A stretch of 64,000 nt of DNA, from assembly GCA_023374025.1 (NCBI GenBank), contig SIJG01000030.1:1348155-1412154 (forward strand), read 5' to 3'. A program made the position numbers and the translations under genes. Position 1 is the first letter of the stretch; every line of letters begins with the position of its first letter. The DNA is from Heterodera schachtii. Lineage: Eukaryota; Nematoda; Chromadorea; Rhabditida; Heteroderidae. Of the stretch, positions 56,411-64,000 are shown one piece after another. The notes under the pieces were generated by a model. The model was not told the DNA's origin, did no database searches, and saw nothing but the letters and a program-made list of their open reading frames with translations.

Positions 56411-57054
56411 TATTGCATTAATTGGGTTCCATTTCTTTATATTGTTGTTTTTATTGTTATATATTAGCTTTAAAATTAATTTATTTTCAAAATGAGAATT
56501 TAATAGGGTTTTCGGTATGAGATTTTAACAAAATATATATTTTTTTAATTATATAATTTTCCATATAAATCGTTAAGCAGACTATATCAATAATTCTCTT
56601 TTTCTTGAGAATCAGTGCGTAATTTTTTTCGTCGTATTAGATACCAATAAGTTTTTTGGCTCGATTTTTATGGTTTATATTCTAGCATAATATTATTTTT
56701 ATTTAAAAATTTCGCACACAGTTTACAAATATTTTAATTTTCCAAATTCTCTAGTATTTATAAAATAATTTTTCATTTTTAACTAAATTAATCAGTATAG
56801 TGATTTTATAAATTAAAAAGTACTAACATTTAAGCAAATTGGTTATGTCTAGAATTTTTTTGAAAATATGTTTATATTCTTTAGGTTGGCAGAATTGTTA
56901 AATTAGAAAATTGCTTTTATATATTACTTAAATTTTGAACAACTGACATTAGTTTATAGTTTTTTAACTTTAGTATTATTATTATCGAATTTGTTATAAT
57001 TTTCAGTATTTTAAATGATATAATAAAGTTTTTATGGTTTAAAGAATTAATGAA
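56411..57054. other. AT-rich non-coding stretch
   Basis: Nothing is identified. Confidence 0.5.
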
Positions 57055-57110
57055 AATTCGGCACGAGCAGGCTTAGACGGATGCAAAGACATAGTAGGAG
57101 CGGGCGGAAT
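57055..57110. other. GC-rich island beginning with an adaptor-like sequence
   Basis: The 13-mer AATTCGGCACGAG equals the EcoRI adaptor long used in lambda ZAP cDNA libraries. It is followed by about 40 bp of unusually GC-rich DNA (CAGGCTTAGACGG, GTAGGAGCGGGCGG) before AT-rich DNA resumes. It could be chance, a relic repeat or an assembly artefact. Confidence 0.35.
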
Positions 57111-60100
57111 TTAGTTATATTGGATAAAAATTGAATTAAATAATAATATTTTATTTTTTATATTTCATTCACTTAATTTTTGTCGAGCACAAATTAATTA
57201 CAGCTTAATTATCCAGCATTTCAAATTCATGCTTTAACTGATAATTTTTTTAAAAGCAATTATCTTTCATTTACTTATCTTTGTAAAAATTTATTCTAAC
57301 TGTCTTTGTTGGGTTCACGAGCGTCAATTAACATTTTAATATATGCATTTTTAATTTTTTTTATAATTTTGTTAGAATTCGCATTTCGTCAACTTTAATA
57401 TTTTAATAAAAATTATTAATGAAAATTAGATAAATTTAAAGTTTTAATAATAAAAGTTAGGTGGTTATCATTATTCCATGATTTATGTAGCGAAAAATGT
57501 TAATTCTTCCTCTTCATCTTTTTGTGATGATATTTATTGTGCTTGCTCATTTTGTGATTATTAAATAATGTAACTTATGAATTTAGATTTTCGTTTTTAT
57601 TTTTTGCTAGTTATTTTCACTTTTCATACATTTTTGATCAAATTTCAGCAAATATTTAGTGTTAATTTTCTTTATATTATTGGGCAATACCTTTGCTTGA
57701 GTTTTAAAGGCTTCGTTAAATTTTTATTAAGAATTATATTTCATTTTTTAATTAATTCGCGACATAAATTTTGCCACTTTTAAGAATTAATTTTTAATCT
57801 TTATAAGTTTTGTGTTAATTCAGCTAATATACTTTAATTTAATTATTTATCTTTTAAATTGCATAAATGATTTAATAGAATAATTTACAGGCATTTTAAC
57901 TCTGAGAGTTAGACTTTTTCATTGAGTATTCAATGTTTAACCGTTTTTAATTGACTAAATTCAGCGCGTAAAACAACTAGAAATTTTTAAAACAAATTCT
58001 AAATACTTTAAAAAATAATATTTAATTTATTATATAATGTAAAATTTCAAGATAATAATAAACGAATAAAACAAAATTTGAGATTTTAATGTCTACATAT
58101 AATGAACAACCAAAATAAAAACAAATTGAATGCTAATAGATATGTGTTCAATTGCAAACCATAATAATTTACATATTCTCATAAAAAATAAGACCGAAAA
58201 TGTATATAAAAATCAATAAAAACAAGATTAAAATGTAGAACAAACAATAAAAACAGAATAATTTATTTTTTCCTTTTAAACACAATTTTAATTTAATTAA
58301 AAAATTAAATATTCATAACTGAAAGACTTATTGATTGATAAAATAAAAAGTAATTTCACAAATAAATATAAATTTAAACTTTAAATCTCACTAAACATCT
58401 ATCTACCAATGTTAAGGGCATTGCCTGCCTCTATATGATTTTAAAAAGTTATTAAAAATAATTAATTTATTGTATCCTCTATATAAAATTAAAATTAATT
58501 ATCAATATAAGATGTTAATTAAAACTACTTTAAACATTACATATTTACTTTTCTCAACATGAATCGAATGTCACTTTTAGTTATGGCAACAAACTGATAA
58601 ATGAAAAATTCCTAATTATATCAAAATAACTCTATAAAATTAAAATAAATATCTAAACGAGGAACATTGTAGTATAATTTAATTTTTGTGTTTTTTATAG
58701 TTTTTCAAGTGATTTTACTAAAGGCTGAGTGGACACACATCTAAATGCATAAGTGGTCACATTCGCTGACAATTCGATTATTTATCGTTATTTGCTTGTT
58801 ATTTTAATTTAGTTTAAATATTTATACAAGATTCCTATATTTTTGTTTTTATTTTTGCACTAATTGATGTATAAATAATATGTAAATAAAATTATTTTTA
58901 ATAGCTTTATTTTCAAGAATTAAAATTTTTTAAAATATAAATATTTATTTTATTTATTTTTTGTTGATATAATTTGTTTTAATAAACAAGAAATCAACTA
59001 AAAATTCGTACTTGATATTCTAATTATAGTTAAATTACTAAGTAAATTCTAAGGAAAGAAAAAAATATATATAAAACTTTGAAAATATAAATATTAATTT
59101 TTTTTTTGTTTTTGTTTTATTAAAGGGTTCTAATTAACAAATAATAATCATTTTTTTCTTGGAGTAGATTTCGCGTCCTTTTCGATGTTTGTTCGAAACT
59201 ATATATTTTTTTGAGTGTTTGTCAATTTTCAAATTCTTGTACTCAAATTTTTTAAATATTTTTTTCAATTCAACTTTTAGAAATTTTCTTCTTGTTTTCG
59301 GAAATATTCAAACTCAATAAAATGTTATTTTTTCTTATATTATTATTTTTTACATAATTATTTTTATTTTTTAAGAACAATAAAAAAAAACCTTTTATTA
59401 TTATTATTATTTTAAAGCATTTTATGCTTAATTTTTTATCTTCCAAAGTGGAGTTATTTTAAAAAAAATAAGTAATAATTACCTAAGGTCTATTTCTTAT
59501 ATTTAATGTGATAAAACTTATAAAATGAAAAACATTACAGTAAATACCAAGACAAATTAAATCATAAAATGTCAAAAATTTTAAATAATAATTTAATTTC
59601 TAGTACGAATTTTAAGCAATTTTGTAGCGAAATATTACAATAATTTTAAGATAGATTAAAATATAACGATTACAAATTAAAAAAATAAAAAATAATCAAA
59701 AATAAAATTGCAATATTGGGGAGAAATCAATTGATTTGGCGGAAATTAATACTTGATAACTCAAAATCCCAAAATAAAAAATAAATTTTGAATACCAAAA
59801 TCGTGAAAAGGAAATTTTAAAAGATGAAGTAAATTCATAGAGTTAAGGATGCATAATTTGAAGAAACCAATTCTTATATCGCTAATGGGTTTTGAAACAA
59901 AAAATGGGTAATATATATAAATTCATAGCTTGGCTCAAGTTCAACCAAATTAATATTTCATGTATATTTTTTGCTTTGGATCCTATTTTCAGCGGTTATC
60001 CAACTTGCGTACAATAACAGTATAGGGGTGGTTCGTTTTTTTAGGGTAAGAAGAAATATGATAATAAATGTTTAAAGTATGTAAAAAATAAAAAATAAAT

Positions 60101-63100
60101 TATTTTTCGCTCTTTTGCAACAATGGTCTTCAATTTTTTAACTCAATTTTTTCCGGTCGATATTAAAATGAGACTTGGTAATTTTCATTAAATTCAAATA
60201 GTTTACGAAAAAGATTATTAAATGGATGTTTTATGTTATTTCTTTTTTTTTGTATCAGTAATTAAATGATTGTTTAGGCTATAATAATGAAGCTTGTGAT
60301 GATTTGTTAATTTATATTTTTTATGATTTATACGTTAAGGTATGATACATTCGTTGTTTCATTTTACTATTATCAATGATTTTTTATAAATACAAATAAA
60401 AATCTTTGCTCACACTTGCTACCTATAATTTTTTATTTTATCTTTTATTTAGAATTAATAAGTTTAATTTTTTTGAAAAATTATTCAAATTAAAAATAAA
60501 TGCTATTGCAATTTTTTAATAATATTTTTTGACAATTTAATATATTTTTATTCAGATTTTTCCTTTTCAATTTTTTGGAAAATTTAATTATTTTTAATAT
60601 TATTATAAAAAATAATATTTTTTCGCATAAACATTTTTTTTAATTAATTACTTGTAACCGCTCTGGAACTTTTTGCCGTCTTTAATGAGAGCATTATCTA
60701 ATAATTAAATTTAAGATTACTATAAAAAAATAGAATTAATTCACTCTAATAATTTCGAGCGATATTTATTTTGGTATTACAAATCGGTGAGGTTTAATTT
60801 ACTTTATGGTTTATGTTTTTATTTATTTTGATTTTAATTGTCGATGCTCGAGTTAACAAACTTAATTGGAAATAGTCATTTTTTATTTAAGCTCGACATA
60901 AAATTTATGAGTTTTTCATTGAAAAATCTTTATATTAAATTTAAATAATTCTTTGTAGTTTTTTTAAAAGCATTAAACGAAGAAATAAAATTAAATAATT
61001 AATGTATAATTTATACGCAAAAAATTAAATACAACTATTAAAAAAGGAAGTCAATTAAATTTACATTATACCAATTACTTAAGAATCCGTTTAGAAGACC
61101 ATGAATAAACTCCAACACATATCGCTATATTTATGAAATATGATAAAAAAAATTTTTAATTGACCATTTTAAATGAAAAATTTAGATTTAATTTCATATA
61201 TGCAACAAATAAGCGCCATAATTTTTCTATAAAACAAAGCAGAACAGAAAAAGTGAATTGGTTATACATATAATCTATTAGCTAAGACTCATTGATTTTC
61301 TATATTAAACAAATAAAGCTTAATTTAAATGCTATTATTTCTAGAACTCTCCAAATGGCGATGTTAAAATTCGAGAATGCTGAAATACTTTAAAAAACAC
61401 ATGATAAAATATAAAAAGAGATAAAAATATACAAATATTTAAATAATCTCTATTTAGATAAAAATATACAAATATTTAAATAATCTCTAGTTAATGTTGC
61501 GAATATCAAATATAAATCATTCCCAGCCCAATGCGGGATTTAGCTCCAGTTCGCCAACATCCACAAGTATATGAAAATGTAAATATTCTACAAAAAAAAA
61601 TTTCATTTCATCATTTAACCATCAATTTTTAAATAAATTTATTCAACATTTTTACTTAATATAATCATTGAAATTAAAACAATTTAATTGTTATAAAAAA
61701 TCAATATTCAAAATATACATTAAATTCATTTTAAAATAATATACAGCAAAAATATTGATAATAAAATTCAAATAGAAAAAGTATTAAAGCAAAATGATAT
61801 GATACGCAGAAGTATATAAATAAATTCAACATAGATTTGTTTGAGAAGCAAGTTAAAAAATTATTTATTTCGTATTATGCAAATTATGTTACAAAAATAA
61901 ATATTTATATAAATCTTTTACCAGATGAAAAATCTAGAAAAATACACTAATTAAAAGCAATAATACCGCAAATAAAATTTTAGCTTTCGTTCAGAGGAAA
62001 TCTTTGGCAAATTTCATATTTTTGAAGAATTCATTTGATTGTAATTTTTCGCTTCTATTGTCCTCTATTTTTTATTAGAGCGGCGGGTCCTTATTAGGGT
62101 TTTTGGAACAAAATATAATTAAAATTTATTGATGCATGATCAAGCTTGAATTTGTATTATATTTTACTAAAATAAATTTATTTTAGAAGAAAATAGATTT
62201 ATCTGTGATTGTTTTTTACATTTTCTCAAAAAGCTCAGTTCAAATGTTCCTGATCAAATTTGTATTGCTTATATTTAGATTCCTTTTGAATATTTAAATA
62301 ATCTTTTTTAAATTTTTACTAATAATGTAATTCGGTAAGTTAAATTAAGAAATTAATACTTTAAATAAAAATAATTAAAAGTTAATTGCTGTTAAATTTG
62401 TATTATTTCATGCATAAATAGTAATAACAATTATTAAAATTACTTTAGTCCATCATTAATTTTTCCATGATTACATTTAGAATTTAATTATTAATTATTA
62501 TACAATAATCGAATATTATTAAAATAATCATGGTTTCATGATTTTATGATATGTTCATTTCTTAATAATTCATTGATATTAAACTAATAGAGGTCGAGCC
62601 CGTAAGTCTTTTCCAAAAATGAAGTAATTTTAAAAAATATTTTATGTCATTTAAGTTTCAATATCTTACACTTTTATAGATTTAATATAGATTCTAGAAG
62701 ATACATTCGAAGAAAAATGATTTTGGAATATGATTTGTTTGCAATATTTATTATACATTATCAGTTTATTCGCGCTTTCCTCCTTAAGAACTATGGTCAA
62801 TTTAGAGTGTATGCATGTTTTTATTAATTATTAATTAAACACCAAATTATTCTTCTGGTTTATATTAATTTATTGTTTAATTATTTAAATTTAATTGCAT
62901 AAACACTAAGTATTATTCCTTTTTAATTCTTTAATATATTTATTATTATTGCTATTTTGAAAATGGAATGAATATGATACATTAAAATTAACATTTATAT
63001 TGATAATTAAATTTTTTTTAATTCCCAAATATTCAAATTTATTTCTTAAAAATGTCTCGTTAACATTGCATAGAAAATTCAAAAGACCATCTGAGCGGCG

Positions 63101-64000
63101 AGTTGCCATAGAAATTGGGCCTAAATTACTGTTGCTATAATTAATATTGGTTGTCAATTTACTTAGAATAGTTTTTTCTTTTTTTTATTACTTCTAGATT
63201 ATGCTTTATTATACATATATTATTTAAATTAAAAAGTTGCAAAAACATAAAAATGCGTTATTAACGATTGGTTGATTAAATAATTCTTATAAATTAGTAT
63301 TATTAATTTAATACTATTTTATGGATATTATGGAAAAAATTGACATTCTGTCACATTTAAGTTTTTAGCTTTATTTCTCTCTATTTTTGCCATACTTTTT
63401 TCATATCTCTAACATATGAAAAACAAAAATTAGCAAACGCTATGAAAATTTGTAAGGCACAAAACTTTTTTTTATTAAAAATTCAAATTACATAGTTTTG
63501 CTTAGGAAAAGTTTTCCAAATCCTTTCGAATGATACTAAAATAATAATTTTATTAAAAAATTTTCATTAAAATACATGCTAGTTTTATTTTTGTAATTAA
63601 AGTTTTTATATTTTAAAACAACATAAAATAGTATAAAGGGTATGAATTTATTTAACACGTTAGAAATTATTTTAATTTTCTAAATCATTTAATTTTTACT
63701 ACAGAATATTATTCTCTTAAATTTCACTTTTTCAATATAATACAAAAACGATTTGTTTCCTCAAAAATTTAATTTTAAAAGTCCTTCTAGTTTCCGTTTT
63801 GACGGCTAAAGAACAATGCATTTTCGCTTAAAATATTGTATTTACGTAAAAATGAAATTGTGAATTATTTTTTCATTTTTTACGCTATAAAATCCATAAT
63901 ATGATCTTCTCAAATCATACATAGGTTTAAATTTAATTAAATTTTCTTTATTAGTTTCTTGATTGACTGTGAGATTTTTTTTGTTTAAATCATTTTCGGT
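57111..64000. other. Long AT-rich non-coding stretch
   Basis: No gene is supported on either strand. The 68- and 83-codon frames at 57577 (plus) and 63157 (minus) have the residue make-up of AT-rich DNA, and neither has a domain, signal or splice context that I recognise. Confidence 0.6.
61419..61489. repeat. 33-bp direct duplication
   Basis: AGATAAAAATATACAAATAT plus TTAAATAATCTCT occurs at 61419-61451 and again at 61457-61489 without change. Confidence 0.85.

Overview
The window is eukaryotic nuclear DNA. It is very AT-rich, with most of it non-coding, and holds a few split genes with introns of about 42-58 bp as well as longer ones. Several features fit a nematode, possibly a plant-parasitic tylenchid, although no single gene proves this: the tiny introns, GCCTAA/TTAGGC-like repeats, a worm-WAGO-like PAZ fragment, and a Ty3/gypsy polyprotein of the kind common in worms. 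There is one ambiguous base (N) at 5351.

Layout. 1-5.8 kb: degenerate GCCTAA repeats, nested inverted-repeat elements, a three-exon gene for a small mitochondrial membrane protein (3261-4221), and a composite inverted-repeat element with tRNA-like modules and a 34-bp perfect palindrome. 5.8-11 kb: AT-rich DNA around a 1.77-kb polypyrimidine tract. 11.0-18.9 kb: six near-identical tandem copies of a 1306-bp unit. 19.1-20.9 kb: three elements nested inside one another, the inner two with perfect 8-bp target duplications (hAT type). 25.0-31.6 kb: the main gene cluster. On the minus strand an RPA70-like gene (3 exons) is followed by a protein-primed-type family B DNA polymerase gene (8 exons, about 1,428 codons, broken by one frameshift beside the catalytic DTDS). 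Converging on the polymerase is a plus-strand fragment of an Argonaute PAZ domain. 32-37.1 kb: diverged repeats, an HMG-box-like gene, a small secreted or single-pass membrane protein gene, a G-rich tandem repeat and a broken tRNA gene. 39.56-45.82 kb: a deleted Ty3/gypsy element (target duplication TAAAC) whose gag is interrupted by a second, non-autonomous LTR element in the opposite orientation (target duplication CCAA, 549-bp LTRs that look identical). That inner element carries an array of five short hairpins with compensating stem changes next to its primer-binding site. 45.8-64 kb: almost entirely AT-rich non-coding DNA.

How the parts relate. The RPA-like and polymerase genes are adjacent, on one strand and both concerned with DNA replication, so they look like the remains of a virus-like (Maverick/Polinton-type) replicon. 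No capsid, ATPase, protease or integrase gene is visible, so it is either a fragment or a reduced element. The repeats share a theme: several elements have different, phrase-like terminal repeats but the same internal motif (TTCTTAGGGGTGTATTTTT), which suggests one non-autonomous family whose ends have diversified. Exon structures were worked out by eye from reading frames and splice signals and have no transcript support.
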